Shown here: piece by piece, positions 43,295 to 53,191 of the stretch | How positions within the stretch are numbered: the first letter of the stretch is position 1 | Layout of the letters: each line of letters begins with the position of its first letter | NCBI GenBank assembly: GCA_947373155.1 | Contig: CANBWO010000002.1 | Coordinates: 48,155-112,154 of the forward strand | Source of the DNA: Microbacteriaceae bacterium | GTDB taxonomy: Bacteria > Actinomycetota > Actinomycetes > Actinomycetales > Microbacteriaceae | DNA: 64,000 nt | Direction: 5' to 3' | Program-made: the position numbers and the translations under genes | The notes under the pieces: generated by a model | What the model was told of the DNA's origin: nothing | The model's database searches: none | What the model saw: only the letters and a program-made list of their open reading frames with translations

Positions 43295-44566
43295 GTGAAG
43301 CGACTTCGGCTTCATCCGCCTGGATGGCTAGTTCTTGCGCTTGGACTAGTCGCTTACGTGATGGCAATTAGCCAGCGGAGCACTATGGGCGTGGCGTCTC
43401 TGGCGGCTACCGAAAGGTTTCACACCACTGCGGAACAATTGGGTTCTCTGGCAGTTGCCCAGCTGATTGCTTACGCAGGTATGCAGATTCCGGTTGGTCT
43501 TCTGCTGGACAAAATTGGTCCTCGAAAGATGCTTGCGTCAGGCGCTGTGCTCATTGCTACTGGTCAAATCATCGTTGCTTATTCAACCCTCATTGAGACT
43601 GCTTTGGCTGGGCGAATCTTGGTTGGGGTTGGTGATGCCTTCACCTTCATTTCCTTGATTCGATTGGTAAATGGTTGGTACTCCGGGTCTCAGGCTTCGA
43701 GGCTGCAGCAACTGCTGGGTAATGCTGGCCAGGTTGGGCAAATTGTTTCGGCTGTCCCATTTGCCTACGTATTGCACATGAGCAACTGGACCGCAGCTTT
43801 CAGCCTTTGGTCTGGCCTAGGTTTGCTGATTGGTCTTCTGACTTTTGTTGTCATCACCGATGAGCGCACCGGTGCAACGATCTCCCATGACCTGAATGTC
43901 CGCGAAATGATTCGGGTGCTCGGAGTCAACATCAAGAGATCCTCCACCAAGACAGCATTCTGGATTCACTTTTGCACGATGAGCCCTGGAACCGTTTTGC
44001 TCTTGTTGTGGGGAGTACCGTTCCTAGTTATCGGTGAGGGACTAGATAAGCCTCTTGCCTTGGCTGCGCTTGGCTCAATGGTCTTGATCGGTGTCGTTTT
44101 CGGATCGGCCTTCGGAGTCCTTTGCGCAAGGAAGCCAACCCTCCGGCGCGCAATCGTAAGTTACTCGGTGGTCATCATGCTGATCGGTTGGGCACAGGTA
44201 TTACTGACTCCAGGAAAGTCAGCTGCGTGGCAAATAATGCTCATGCTCTTCGTAACCGCAGTAGCTGCCCCGACATCGATGATTGCATTCGACTACAGCA
44301 GACAATTCACCGCGAAATCCGAGTTGGGAGCGACCAACGGGTTCATCAACATCGGTGGATTCTTGGCGTCCTTCTCAATGATTTTCGTCGTCGGTGTGGT
44401 CCTGGATGCTTTCTATGCTCTTAGAGGCAAAGCACAGGGATTTGAGCTCTACAGCCTGGACGGCTTCAAATGGGGATTCATTGTCATTTTTGTGGTGAGC
44501 GGTTTTGGACTTTGGCGATTCCGTGTCAACGAGTCACGTTTGGATAGTTCAAGCCTGCAGGAATAG
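43295..44566 (+). CDS. MFS transporter
   Basis: 423 aa, GTG start, with GGAG in the upstream gene end as a possible ribosome site. About 12 hydrophobic helices; the helix 2-3 loop LLLDKIGPRKML fits the MFS GX3D(R/K)XGRR motif, and residues GVGDAFTFISLIRLV resemble the helix 4-5 region. Inner-membrane secondary transporter of unknown substrate. It is 3 nt after the PAC2 gene, so the two are likely co-transcribed. Confidence 0.9.
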   Translation: MKRLRLHPPGWLVLALGLVAYVMAISQRSTMGVASLAATERFHTTAEQLGSLAVAQLIAYAGMQIPVGLLLDKIGPRKMLASGAVLIATGQIIVAYSTLIETALAGRILVGVGDAFTFISLIRLVNGWYSGSQASRLQQLLGNAGQVGQIVSAVPFAYVLHMSNWTAAFSLWSGLGLLIGLLTFVVITDERTGATISHDLNVREMIRVLGVNIKRSSTKTAFWIHFCTMSPGTVLLLLWGVPFLVIGEGLDKPLALAALGSMVLIGVVFGSAFGVLCARKPTLRRAIVSYSVVIMLIGWAQVLLTPGKSAAWQIMLMLFVTAVAAPTSMIAFDYSRQFTAKSELGATNGFINIGGFLASFSMIFVVGVVLDAFYALRGKAQGFELYSLDGFKWGFIVIFVVSGFGLWRFRVNESRLDSSSLQE

Positions 44567-44641
44567 ATCCAAGTTTTTTAGGGTTTACGAAGCCATGGTC
44601 AAAGGCAGAAATGTCTTGGGACTGGTGTATTGTTAAGCAAA

Positions 44642-44680
44642 AGGCCCATTCAAATTCATTTGCGGATTTGACATGGGTCT
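44642..44680 (+). other. strong hairpin in the leader of the sigma-factor gene
   Basis: The stem has AGGCCCAT (44642-44649) with ATGGGTCT (44673-44680, one G-U), then TCAAAT (44650-44655) with ATTTGA (44666-44671), a single bulged C44672 and a 10-nt loop. No T-run follows, so it is a weak terminator candidate for the MFS gene; it may be a leader structure or operator ahead of the sigma factor. The rest of the 175-nt gap shows no gene. Confidence 0.55.
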
Positions 44681-44741
44681 TAGTAATGCCCGAAACAGGC
44701 CTAACAGCTAGTTTGGCTCTTCGGAAACGCCGGAGGTCGTT

Positions 44742-46292
44742 TTGACTGAAGCAGGTAAGCAGAACAAGAAGCGTGGACTTTTCGCGCAGATTTTTAGCAG
44801 CAAGCCAGTCGACCAACCTCAAGAAGTAATAGTGACCCCAATTATGGAGGTCGCAGCGATAACAAAGGATTCTGTCATCAGCGACAAAAAAGTGGCCAAA
44901 AGCCCAGCAAAAAAGAGTGCTCCTAAGGCTGATACAGCCGTCGTAGTCGAACCAACCGAAGCTGCCGCTCCAAAGGTGAGCAAGGCAAAAGTAACTAAAG
45001 CTGAGGTAGTTGCCGAGGATGCACCTGCCAAGAAGTCACCTGTCGCTAAGGCGCCAGTAAAAGCAGCAAAGGCATCGGTGGAGGCAAAAACACCTAAGGC
45101 TCCAAAGGCTGCTAAAGCAGCCAAGGGCAAAGTTGACGATGAAGAAATTGACGAAGAGGAAATCGACGACATCGATGACCCTGAGGTGCTTATTGCAAAG
45201 GTCGCCGACGACGTAGAGGAAATCAACGCGACCGCTGGTGTGGTTCAGGTTGAGGGCGAAGCAGGTGAACACGAAGAGGAAAAATCCGAGGCGGAAAAAG
45301 CTCTTCTCGAAGCTGGCGCACTAGACCTCACTCACAAAGAAGACGATGACATCCCGGTTCAGACCACCACTATTAGTGGTGCGACCGCAGACCCTGTTAA
45401 GGACTACCTGAAGCAGATCGGTAAAGTTGCGCTTCTGAACGCTGAGCTAGAAGTTGAACTGGCTAAGCGCATCGAAGCCGGCCTATTTGCTGAAGAAAAG
45501 CTCGCCACCGATAACTCACTTACTCGTGAGATGGAACGCGATCTCAAGTGGGTTGTGAAAGACGGCCAGCGTGCCAAGAGCCACCTGCTAGAGGCAAACC
45601 TCCGTCTGGTTGTTAGCCTCGCAAAGCGTTACACCGGCCGCGGCATGCAGTTCCTAGACCTAATCCAAGAGGGTAACCTCGGTTTGATTCGTGCTGTCGA
45701 AAAGTTCGACTACACCAAGGGTTACAAGTTCAGCACCTACGCCACCTGGTGGATTCGCCAGGCCATCACTCGTGCAATGGCAGACCAGGCACGCACCATT
45801 CGTATTCCAGTTCACATGGTGGAAGTCATTAACAAACTTTCCCGTGTTCAGCGCCAATTGCTCCAGGATCTAGGTCGCGAACCGACCCCCGAAGAGCTTG
45901 CCCGTGAACTCGACATGACTCCGGAAAAGGTAGTAGAGGTTCAAAAGTACGGCCGCGAGCCGATTTCGTTGTCTACCCCGCTAGGTGAAGACGGCGACAG
46001 TGAGTTTGGCGACCTGATTGAGGACACCGAAGCGGTTGCTCCTGCTGAGGCCGTTGGATACACCATGCTTCAGCGCGAGCTAGAGCGAATCCTTGAGTCT
46101 CTGCACCCGCGTGAGGCAGGCGTTATTCGTAGTCGATTCGGTCTAGGCGATGGAGTGCAAAAGACTCTTGACCAGATTGGTGAGGAGTTCGGTGTTACTC
46201 GTGAACGTATTCGTCAGATCGAAAGCAAGACCATGTCCAAGCTTCGTCACCCTGCCCGTTCACAGATGCTGCGCGACTACCTAGAGAACTAA
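44742..46292 (+). CDS. sigA: principal RNA polymerase sigma factor
   Basis: 516 aa, TTG start with GGAGG 6 nt upstream. N-terminal ~205 residues are Lys/Ala/Pro-rich and then acidic (no fold visible), as in actinobacterial HrdB/SigA. Conserved regions follow: 1.2 ([19 protein letters not shown]), 2.1-2.4 ([37 protein letters not shown]), 3 ([13 protein letters not shown]) and 4.2 ([19 protein letters not shown]). It directs RNA polymerase to housekeeping promoters with TANNNT -10 boxes. Its TAA overlaps the next ATG by 1 nt. Confidence 0.96.
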   Translation: MTEAGKQNKKRGLFAQIFSSKPVDQPQEVIVTPIMEVAAITKDSVISDKKVAKSPAKKSAPKADTAVVVEPTEAAAPKVSKAKVTKAEVVAEDAPAKKSPVAKAPVKAAKASVEAKTPKAPKAAKAAKGKVDDEEIDEEEIDDIDDPEVLIAKVADDVEEINATAGVVQVEGEAGEHEEEKSEAEKALLEAGALDLTHKEDDDIPVQTTTISGATADPVKDYLKQIGKVALLNAELEVELAKRIEAGLFAEEKLATDNSLTREMERDLKWVVKDGQRAKSHLLEANLRLVVSLAKRYTGRGMQFLDLIQEGNLGLIRAVEKFDYTKGYKFSTYATWWIRQAITRAMADQARTIRIPVHMVEVINKLSRVQRQLLQDLGREPTPEELARELDMTPEKVVEVQKYGREPISLSTPLGEDGDSEFGDLIEDTEAVAPAEAVGYTMLQRELERILESLHPREAGVIRSRFGLGDGVQKTLDQIGEEFGVTRERIRQIESKTMSKLRHPARSQMLRDYLEN

Positions 46293-47551
46293 TGCGCTAC
46301 GTACTAGCCATCCTGCTAGGTCGATTAACCCGCATCGCGGTTAGATTGGTTCGACCCGGTGGGGGGTCAGCCTTTCCTGGGCTGGTGGTTAGCAAGTTGG
46401 CACCTGGAATTCTGAACCGCACTCTAAGGTCATTTCCCAAGGGACTTGTGGTCGTCACCGGCAGTGCGGGTAAATCCACCACGACCAAAATGTTGGTGGC
46501 CATTGCCCGTGCACACGGAACTTTGGTTTTCACAAACCCCACGACGGCAAACATTAGACAGGGCTTTTACTCCAGCATTCTTGAGCAATCAAACATCTTT
46601 GGTGCAATCAAGGGCGATGTTGCTATTTTGGAAATGGATGAAGGTCACGCAGCCGAACTTGTGGAGCAGGTGAAGCCGCGAATTTCCGTGGTTCTAAATG
46701 TTGTAGAGGATCAGCTCGACCGCTTTGTAGACCCAGCTTTGGTTCGAGAGAAGCTTGCAAAAGTTGCCTTGGCAACAACTGAAACGTTAGTTCTAAACGC
46801 CGATGACCAAAACATGTTGTTGGTCGGTGAACAGCAAACCGAAAAAAATACCAAATGGTTTGGAATGAGCGACCAGTCGGCTGCATCCAAACTTGGTTAC
46901 GCACCAACCTACCTACCCAAGCTAGAGCGCCCGAATACCACCACAACCATTTTGGGGCTCGAAGGCACGATGCTCGACGTTGCAGTTCACGGCAAACACC
47001 TGAAGTTTGAGCTACCTGCGCGTGGTGCTCACTTTGCTGTTGATGCAGCTGCAGCTTTGGAGACAGCGAGCGTTCTGCTCGGGGCAAAGTTCGACTCCAA
47101 ATTGGCTGAGCGCACACTCGCCGACTTGCCTCCAGTTTTCGCAAGGGGAGAAGTTGTGCAGATTAACGGCGTAGACGTTGAATTCATCCTTGTCCAAAAC
47201 CCAACTAGCACGCAGCTCAACCTAGACAACCTGCCTGCGAATCTGGAACGCGTACTGTTTGCAATCGGAAGGGATGTACATGACCCTGCGTGGCTGTGGA
47301 CCGTGGATCCAGCTAATCTTTCGCCCGTCGATGTGGTTACCGGTTACAACTGCGCCGAGGCAGAGCTTTGGTTGCGGCACCACGGGTTTGAGCCAAAGTT
47401 GTCCACCGATGACCTAGCTCAGGCGTTCGAATACTGGATGACACTACCGGAGCCAACTAGTGGCCTGCGAACGGTGATTTTCTCGGCCGATGCAATGCGC
47501 CGTGTCAGGCGTATGTTCGGTTTCACCAGCCCAAATGAGGTGGCTCGATGA
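46292..47551 (+). CDS. MurT-like Mur ligase, zinc ribbon degenerate
   Basis: 419 aa. Mur ligase with P-loop VVTGSAGKSTTTKML (Lys61) and a C-terminal DUF1727-like region (LVQNPTSTQLNLDNLP, then RDVHDPAWLWTVD), the MurT layout. MurT with GatD amidates the alpha-carboxyl of D-Glu in lipid II. Departures: the zinc-ribbon knuckles are lost, with YLPKLERP (207-214) where family members have Y-x-C-P-x-C-G-x-x-R-P; the whole protein has one Cys. The conserved FRDQLDRYGE segment reads VEDQLDRFVD, and a usual Asp in the W-x-W-D-x-D stretch is Thr337. Overlaps the GatD-like gene by 4 nt. Confidence 0.8.
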   Translation: MRYVLAILLGRLTRIAVRLVRPGGGSAFPGLVVSKLAPGILNRTLRSFPKGLVVVTGSAGKSTTTKMLVAIARAHGTLVFTNPTTANIRQGFYSSILEQSNIFGAIKGDVAILEMDEGHAAELVEQVKPRISVVLNVVEDQLDRFVDPALVREKLAKVALATTETLVLNADDQNMLLVGEQQTEKNTKWFGMSDQSAASKLGYAPTYLPKLERPNTTTTILGLEGTMLDVAVHGKHLKFELPARGAHFAVDAAAALETASVLLGAKFDSKLAERTLADLPPVFARGEVVQINGVDVEFILVQNPTSTQLNLDNLPANLERVLFAIGRDVHDPAWLWTVDPANLSPVDVVTGYNCAEAELWLRHHGFEPKLSTDDLAQAFEYWMTLPEPTSGLRTVIFSADAMRRVRRMFGFTSPNEVAR

Positions 47552-48174
47552 TCAAGTTAGCCACAATTTTTCCAAACCAATTGAACCTCAATGGCGACCA
47601 AGGCAACCTGTTGGCGCTGAGGAAGTACCTAACTGCGGCAGGCTTCGATGTGGAAATTGGTTCATTGAATCAGCAAACATCGTCGGGTGATGCTCATTTC
47701 GTGCTCTTTGGTCACGGGTCATTGGCCGCCATGCAGAGCATCGATGGAGTTTTGAAGGCCATGGATTGGCGCAAGCTCATGCAAATTCCGGGACTTGCAG
47801 TGGGCTCTGGCTTCGAATATTTGAGTCGTGAGTCTTTCGTATCTCAGAAAATTGTTCTTGGTGACCGAGAGTCCGAGTTCCAGGTGGCAACACTGGGTGC
47901 CTTACAAGCCCTAGGCTATCGAAACACCGACTCCGGGCTGCCAAACCTGGCAGTTAACGACCAATGGATTTGCTCCATGCTTCATGGTCCAATTTTGGCG
48001 AAAAACCCATTGCTACTAGATCGAGCAGCTAAGGCTGCGGTTGCAGCAGCGGGTCAAGAGTGGCCCAAGCTTGCCCCCGCGCGGTTAGTTAAGTGGGTCG
48101 AAAATTTGAATCGAATCGCTTCACAGATCTGGCAGTTGGAAACCGATGAGGCTTATTTGCCTCTGGCTAATTAG
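47548..48174 (+). CDS. GatD-like amidotransferase without the catalytic Cys
   Basis: 208 aa. GatD fold: IFPNQLNLNGDQGNLLALRK at the start, FVLFGHGSLAAMQ, and LHGPILAKNPLLLDRA with the family His (His146). The nucleophile segment, P-x-L-x-I-C-G-G-Y-Q in GatD, is PGLAVGSGFEYL (81-92): Gly86 replaces the cysteine. The only Cys is Cys142, outside the site. It is also ~35 residues shorter than S. aureus GatD, missing the NHGGRTYH-type segment. A glutaminase reaction is therefore not expected; it may act as a structural partner of the MurT-like ligase with which it overlaps. Confidence 0.78.
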   Translation: MIKLATIFPNQLNLNGDQGNLLALRKYLTAAGFDVEIGSLNQQTSSGDAHFVLFGHGSLAAMQSIDGVLKAMDWRKLMQIPGLAVGSGFEYLSRESFVSQKIVLGDRESEFQVATLGALQALGYRNTDSGLPNLAVNDQWICSMLHGPILAKNPLLLDRAAKAAVAAAGQEWPKLAPARLVKWVENLNRIASQIWQLETDEAYLPLAN

Positions 48175-48265
48175 CAACGAACTTTTATTCACGATCAACA
48201 TAGCGCCAAGCTTCGATTCTGACACTTGCCTAAGTATTGGAGTTCCGCATAACCGGCCTAATACG

Positions 48266-48481
48266 CTAGCGAGCGAGAAGTTTCTCGGTTTCGTCTTGCC
48301 AAGAAACTACAACCGGCTCAAGCTTGGCGCGATTCTCGTTGGCGTGGTGCGAGCAAAACAATAGCTCGCCGGTAGCAAGGGTTACTCGAACATAAGCCTG
48401 TGCACCGCAAGCGTCGCAGCGATCAGCTACGGTAAGTGCAGCTGGTTGTGCTAGCTGCTCGTTGGTCTCGGTGCTGGTCAT
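48266..48481 (-). CDS. DUF7455 family small zinc-finger-like protein
   Basis: 71 aa from the ATG at 48481, which has GAGGAG 6 nt upstream; the frame to 48517 is an unneeded extension. Sequence ADRCDACGAQAYVRVTL, LLFCSHHANEN has a CxxC and a CxxH pair that could bind zinc. The family is actinobacterial, conserved beside sigA and parE, with unknown function. Divergent from parE. Confidence 0.88.
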   Translation of the reverse strand: MTSTETNEQLAQPAALTVADRCDACGAQAYVRVTLATGELLFCSHHANENRAKLEPVVVSWQDETEKLLAR

Positions 48482-48613
48482 GGTGTTCTCCTCACTAATG
48501 CTTCTATTTGAACACACACCCAGACAAAAGACTCGCGAATTGCACCCTGTTTCGCTAACTGCGAATAACTGGGTGCTCGGGTGTTGCTAAAGCCCATGCC
48601 GATGGGTAAGGGT

Positions 48614-48619
48614 TAGCCT
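48614..48619 (+). promoter_or_regulatory. -10 box deciding the parE start
   Basis: TAGCCT ends 3 nt before an ATG (48623) and 6 nt before a GTG (48626). Since other leaderless genes in the window have 6-7 nt, the GTG is the likely start. Confidence 0.5.
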
Positions 48620-48625
48620 TGGATG

Positions 48626-50707
48626 GTGCCCAATTCAGATTATTCAGCCCGCCATCTCAGCGTCCTAGAAGGCCTAGAGGCCGTTCGCAAACGTCCTGGA
48701 ATGTATATCGGTTCAACCGATTCACGCGGCTTAATGCACTGCCTTTGGGAGATCATTGACAACTCTGTGGATGAAGCTTTGGCCGGTCACGGCAACCAAA
48801 TCGATATCGTCTTGCACCCGGACGCCAGCCTTGAAGTACGGGATAAGGCACGAGGTATTCCAGTTGACATCGAGCCCAAAACTGGGCTGAGCGGTGTCGA
48901 AGTGGTTTTCACGAAACTTCATGCCGGAGGCAAGTTTGGCAGCGGTTCGTACACAGCGTCGGGTGGCTTACACGGCGTAGGCGCATCGGTGGTAAACGCA
49001 CTGTCGGAGCGCCTCGATGTTGAGGTCGACCGTGATGGCAAGACCTACAAGATGTCGTTCCGCAGAGGCGAACCTGGAATCTTCGATGACTCTAAGGGAA
49101 TCGCGCCAACAAATCCCTTCAAGCCCTTCGAAGCCGAGAGCATATTGCAGCAGGTCGGCAAGGTTGCCAAGGGCGTAACGGGAACCCGTGTACGGTACTG
49201 GTCCGACCCTCAGATTTTTATTAAGGATGCCAACTTCAGCGCCTCAGACCTCGCTGATCGAGCCAGACAAACCGCCTTTTTGGTTCCCGGTTTGGGTATC
49301 ACCATTTCGGATGAACTTTCGGGCGAGGCCGTTGTCTCTGATTATCGCTTCGATGGCGGCATCGCCGAATACGCGGATTTCCTAGCCCCCGACGCACCAC
49401 TTACCTCGACGTGGCGTCTGACTGGTTCAGGAGATTTCACCGAGACCATTCCAGTTTTGGATGAATCGGGAAACATGGTTTCCAAAGAAGTTTCTCGCAC
49501 CTGCGAGGTAGACATCGCTTTGCGCTGGGGTATGGGCTACGACTCAACCCTTAAGTCTTATGTGAACATCATTGCCACTCCTAAGGGTGGCTCGCATGTT
49601 GCCGGTTTCGAGCAGGCTCTTCTTAAAACGATTCGTGCCCAGATTGACGCGAATTCACGCAAGCTCAAGCCCGGCAACGACAAGGTGGAAAAAGAAGATG
49701 TTATGGCCGGCCTAACCGCCGTCATCACAGTGCGACTTCCGGAGCCACAGTTCGAGGGTCAAACTAAAGAAGTTTTGGGTACGCCAGCAGTCAGAAACAT
49801 CGTGTCCAACGTTTTGGCCAAGGAGCTTGGCGACCGACTAGAGAGCTCAAAACGCGATGACAAGGCTCAGGCGGCACTGCTGCTTGAGAAGGTTGTTTCG
49901 GAGATGAAGGCGCGAGTCTCGGCTCGCGCACACAAGGAGACGCAGCGCCGCAAGAGTGCGCTGGAGAACTCATCGTTGCCAACAAAGTTGGTGGATTGCC
50001 GCACTCAAGAGACCGAGGTTTCCGAGCTGTTCATCGTTGAGGGTGACTCCGCGTTGGGAACCGCCAAGTTGGCACGTAACAGCGAGTACCAAGCGCTTTT
50101 GCCGATTCGCGGAAAGATCTTGAACGTTCAAAAGGCATCGGTAAGCGATATGCTTAGCAACACCGAATGTGCGTCGATTATTCAGGTTATCGGTGCTGGC
50201 TCTGGGCGCTCATTCGATTTGGATTCGGCTCGCTACGGCAAGGTCATTCTTATGAGCGATGCCGACGTGGATGGAGCCCACATTCGCACGCTCCTCTTGA
50301 CTCTATTTTTCAAGTACATGCGCCCATTGGTGGAAGCCGGCCGCGTTTATGCTGCCGTGCCGCCATTGCATCGCGTGGTAATTATGAACCCAGGCAGCAA
50401 ACCCAACGAGGTTATCTACACCTACAGTCAGCAAGAGCTTGAGAACCTGTTAGCCAAGATCGAAAAATCCGGTAGACGCTACCAAGAACCAATCCAGCGT
50501 TACAAGGGATTGGGTGAAATGGACGCGGATCAACTAGCTGAAACCACCATGGATAGAAGCCGCCGTTTGCTTCGCAGAGTTAAGGTCGAAGACGGGATGC
50601 TCAGTGAGCAGGTTTTTGAGCTTCTAATGGGCAACGATGTGGCACCCCGCAGGGACTTCATCATCGACAGCGCAGACTCTTTCGAGCGCGAGCGAATCGA
50701 CGCCTAA
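48626..50707 (+). CDS. parE: type IIA topoisomerase subunit B (ParE-type)
   Basis: 693 aa from the GTG at 48626. GHKL ATPase motifs EIIDNSVDEALAGH, DKARGIPVDI and GGLHGVGASVVNALS, and TOPRIM residues in VEGDSALGTAKLARN and MSDADVDGAHIRTLLL. It pairs with the convergent subunit A gene 27 nt away. Proximity to the principal sigma factor rather than dnaA/gyrBA matches the actinobacterial parE-parC locus, so I call topoisomerase IV rather than gyrase; this cannot be proved from the sequence alone. Confidence 0.9.
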   Translation: MPNSDYSARHLSVLEGLEAVRKRPGMYIGSTDSRGLMHCLWEIIDNSVDEALAGHGNQIDIVLHPDASLEVRDKARGIPVDIEPKTGLSGVEVVFTKLHAGGKFGSGSYTASGGLHGVGASVVNALSERLDVEVDRDGKTYKMSFRRGEPGIFDDSKGIAPTNPFKPFEAESILQQVGKVAKGVTGTRVRYWSDPQIFIKDANFSASDLADRARQTAFLVPGLGITISDELSGEAVVSDYRFDGGIAEYADFLAPDAPLTSTWRLTGSGDFTETIPVLDESGNMVSKEVSRTCEVDIALRWGMGYDSTLKSYVNIIATPKGGSHVAGFEQALLKTIRAQIDANSRKLKPGNDKVEKEDVMAGLTAVITVRLPEPQFEGQTKEVLGTPAVRNIVSNVLAKELGDRLESSKRDDKAQAALLLEKVVSEMKARVSARAHKETQRRKSALENSSLPTKLVDCRTQETEVSELFIVEGDSALGTAKLARNSEYQALLPIRGKILNVQKASVSDMLSNTECASIIQVIGAGSGRSFDLDSARYGKVILMSDADVDGAHIRTLLLTLFFKYMRPLVEAGRVYAAVPPLHRVVIMNPGSKPNEVIYTYSQQELENLLAKIEKSGRRYQEPIQRYKGLGEMDADQLAETTMDRSRRLLRRVKVEDGMLSEQVFELLMGNDVAPRRDFIIDSADSFERERIDA

Positions 50708-50734
50708 CACAAGGGTTTGACTTTAGGGTGCGAC

Positions 50735-53146
50735 CTAGAGGGTTCCTACCGAACCAATTACATTGCTCAACAGGGCACCGGAAGCATCGCGCTTAGCAAG
50801 CTCGGTTGGCAATTCGACCGGGCGGCCATCAGATGCAAGCGCTGCAGGGTTAGTTCCTACCCAAGCTGCGTAAAGCTGATCTTCGCTTCTAATGAAACGC
50901 TGTGCTCGGACTCCGCCGGTTGCTCTTCCCTTGCCAGGGAATTCATCCAAAGATGAAAGTTTTGCCGAACCAGGATCGGTTCCCGGAATCACGTCGCTGG
51001 CATTGGCGGCGGTTAGCACCACGGCGGAAGCAGTGTCCGAGACCACGCCGAAGTAAATCACCGAGGCCTTGTCCGAGAGGTTTATGCCGGCCATACCACC
51101 GGCTGGCCGACCCTGTGGTCTCACGTTCTCGGCAGAGAAGTGCAACAGTTGGGCATCGTTGGTTACGAATACCAATTCGTCTGAATCTTGAGCCAACGCG
51201 GCACCAATCACGCTGTCACCGTCTTTGAGGCTAATGACTTCGAACTCGTCCTTCGGCGGGTACTCAGCCAAAACGCGCTTGACGACACCCTGTTTGGTGC
51301 CCAAGGCCAAGGAACTCTGATCACTAAGTTCCAGAACTGTGACAACGACTTCATCTTTAGCCAAGCCGAGGAAAGTTTTTGCAGCCGCGGCCATGCCCGG
51401 GTCGAATGCTTCCCCGCTACTAGGGATGTCGCCCACGTGGATGCGCAAGACTCTTCCCTTGGAGGTCAAGAATCCAACATCGCTGCGGGTGGTGGTGCTA
51501 AAGCTAACTCGAACCGCGTCGTGCTTACGACGCTTGGATGGACCTGCCGATTCCGTGGCCACGCCGGCGCGGGCAATCATTCCCGAAGAAGTTAGCACCA
51601 CGGTACATGGGGTGTCGGCAAGTTCGGCGCTGACCACCTTGCGAGATGCGGTCGGAGTGACCTGATCCGAACCATCGATCAGAGTGGTTCGGCGTTCGTC
51701 ACCAGCTTTAGCCGCTACATCGGTAAGTTCCTGAGCAACCAGGGCCCTGAGGGCAGAATCGTTGGCTAGCAGTGCCTCTAGTTCGGCAATCTCCGAGCTG
51801 AGTTGGTTTGCCTCGGCGTCTAGCTCGAGCTTGCTGAACTTAGTTAGCCGACGCAAGCGTAGTTCAAGAATGTACTCGGCTTGCAGTGGGCTCAGCGTGT
51901 AGGTCTGCATGAGGTTAGTTCGTGCCTCATCAACCTCATCGCTGTTTCTGATGATCGCAATGACTTCGTCGATGTTCAAAATGGCCTTTAGAAGACCCTC
52001 AACCAGGTGAAGACGCGCCTGGCGCTTGCCAAGGCGGTTACGACTGCGACGACGCGTGACAACGATTCGGTGCGCCAGGTACACGCCCAGAAGATCGCGT
52101 AGACCCAAAGTGGCTGGGCGACCGTTCACCAACGCAACATTGTTGATGCCGAATGAGTCTTCCATCGGTGTGTACCGATAAAGAAGTTCAAGCACACTTT
52201 GAGGATCGAAGCCGGTCTTTAGTTCAATCACAAGTCGCAACCCGTGATTTCTGTCGGTTAGGTCTGTTACGTCGGCGATTCCCTGAAGTTTCTTACTGTT
52301 CACGCCATCTTTGATTTTCTCGATGACTTTCTCAGGTCCCACAAGGTAGGGGAGTTCGGTTACAACGATGCCCTGTTTACGAGGACTGACGCTTTCGATA
52401 GAAACCCGCGCGCGCGTCTTGAATGAACCGCGACCGGTTTCGTAGGCATCCCGGATACCATCGAGGCCAACGATGATGCCGCCCGTTGGTAGATCTGGGC
52501 CAGGCACGTATTCCATTAGGTCTGCAACAGTTGCCTGCGGATTGTTCAGAAGGAAGATTGCGGCGTTCACTACCTCACGTAGGTTGTGCGGAGCCATGTT
52601 GGTCGCCATACCTACAGCGATGCCAGCCGAACCGTTCACCAGAAGGTTTGGGAAGGCAGCGGGCAAAACCTCGGGCTCGCTCAACTGCGCATCGTAGTTG
52701 GGTTTGAAATCTACTACGTCTTCTTCGAGGCCCTCGTTCATCAGAATCGATGCAGCGGTCAGCCTCGCCTCTGTGTAACGCGCAGCAGCCGGCCCATCAT
52801 CGAGGCTGCCAAAGTTGCCGTGGCCATCGATGAGAGGCACGCGAAGGCTAAATGGTTGTGCCATGCGAACCAGTGCGTCGTAAATCGCACTATCGCCGTG
52901 TGGGTGGAGCTTACCCATTACCTCGCCGGTAACACGCGCCGATTTGACGTGGCCCTTTTCGGGACGCAAACCCATTTCACCCATTTGGTAAACAATTCGA
53001 CGCTGGACGGGCTTTAGTCCGTCTCTGGCATCTGGTAGCGCTCGAGCGTAGATAACGGAATACGAGTACTCCAAAAACGACTCCTGCATTTCATGCTGGA
53101 GATCGATGTCTTGAATCCGCTCTGGAGCGACGTTTTCCTGGGTCAT
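50735..53146 (-). CDS. parC: type IIA topoisomerase subunit A (ParC-type)
   Basis: 803 aa. Catalytic Tyr124 in AARYTEARL, quinolone-region [17 protein letters not shown], and a C-terminal beta-pinwheel ([20 protein letters not shown] and repeats). A canonical GyrA box (QRRGGKG) is not seen; the blade carries [13 protein letters not shown] instead, in line with ParC. Cleaves and rejoins duplex DNA with ParE to decatenate chromosomes. Convergent with parE; overlapping starts with the downstream phosphatase gene are avoided if that gene begins at 53192. Confidence 0.92.
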   Translation of the reverse strand: MTQENVAPERIQDIDLQHEMQESFLEYSYSVIYARALPDARDGLKPVQRRIVYQMGEMGLRPEKGHVKSARVTGEVMGKLHPHGDSAIYDALVRMAQPFSLRVPLIDGHGNFGSLDDGPAAARYTEARLTAASILMNEGLEEDVVDFKPNYDAQLSEPEVLPAAFPNLLVNGSAGIAVGMATNMAPHNLREVVNAAIFLLNNPQATVADLMEYVPGPDLPTGGIIVGLDGIRDAYETGRGSFKTRARVSIESVSPRKQGIVVTELPYLVGPEKVIEKIKDGVNSKKLQGIADVTDLTDRNHGLRLVIELKTGFDPQSVLELLYRYTPMEDSFGINNVALVNGRPATLGLRDLLGVYLAHRIVVTRRRSRNRLGKRQARLHLVEGLLKAILNIDEVIAIIRNSDEVDEARTNLMQTYTLSPLQAEYILELRLRRLTKFSKLELDAEANQLSSEIAELEALLANDSALRALVAQELTDVAAKAGDERRTTLIDGSDQVTPTASRKVVSAELADTPCTVVLTSSGMIARAGVATESAGPSKRRKHDAVRVSFSTTTRSDVGFLTSKGRVLRIHVGDIPSSGEAFDPGMAAAAKTFLGLAKDEVVVTVLELSDQSSLALGTKQGVVKRVLAEYPPKDEFEVISLKDGDSVIGAALAQDSDELVFVTNDAQLLHFSAENVRPQGRPAGGMAGINLSDKASVIYFGVVSDTASAVVLTAANASDVIPGTDPGSAKLSSLDEFPGKGRATGGVRAQRFIRSEDQLYAAWVGTNPAALASDGRPVELPTELAKRDASGALLSNVIGSVGTL

Positions 53147-53191
53147 AACTCTTTTACTTGTGCCTGTGTCAAACTTATGGGGATGTCTACG

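Noticed and set aside
44668..44673. Perfect TTGACA upstream of sigA as a -35 box
   Set aside because: No TANNNT box lies 16-19 nt downstream, and the sequence is part of the 3' arm of the leader hairpin.
46623..47144. Antisense open frame of 173 codons inside the MurT-like gene
   Set aside because: Low-complexity Gln/Arg-rich translation with no start signal; shadow of the intact ligase.
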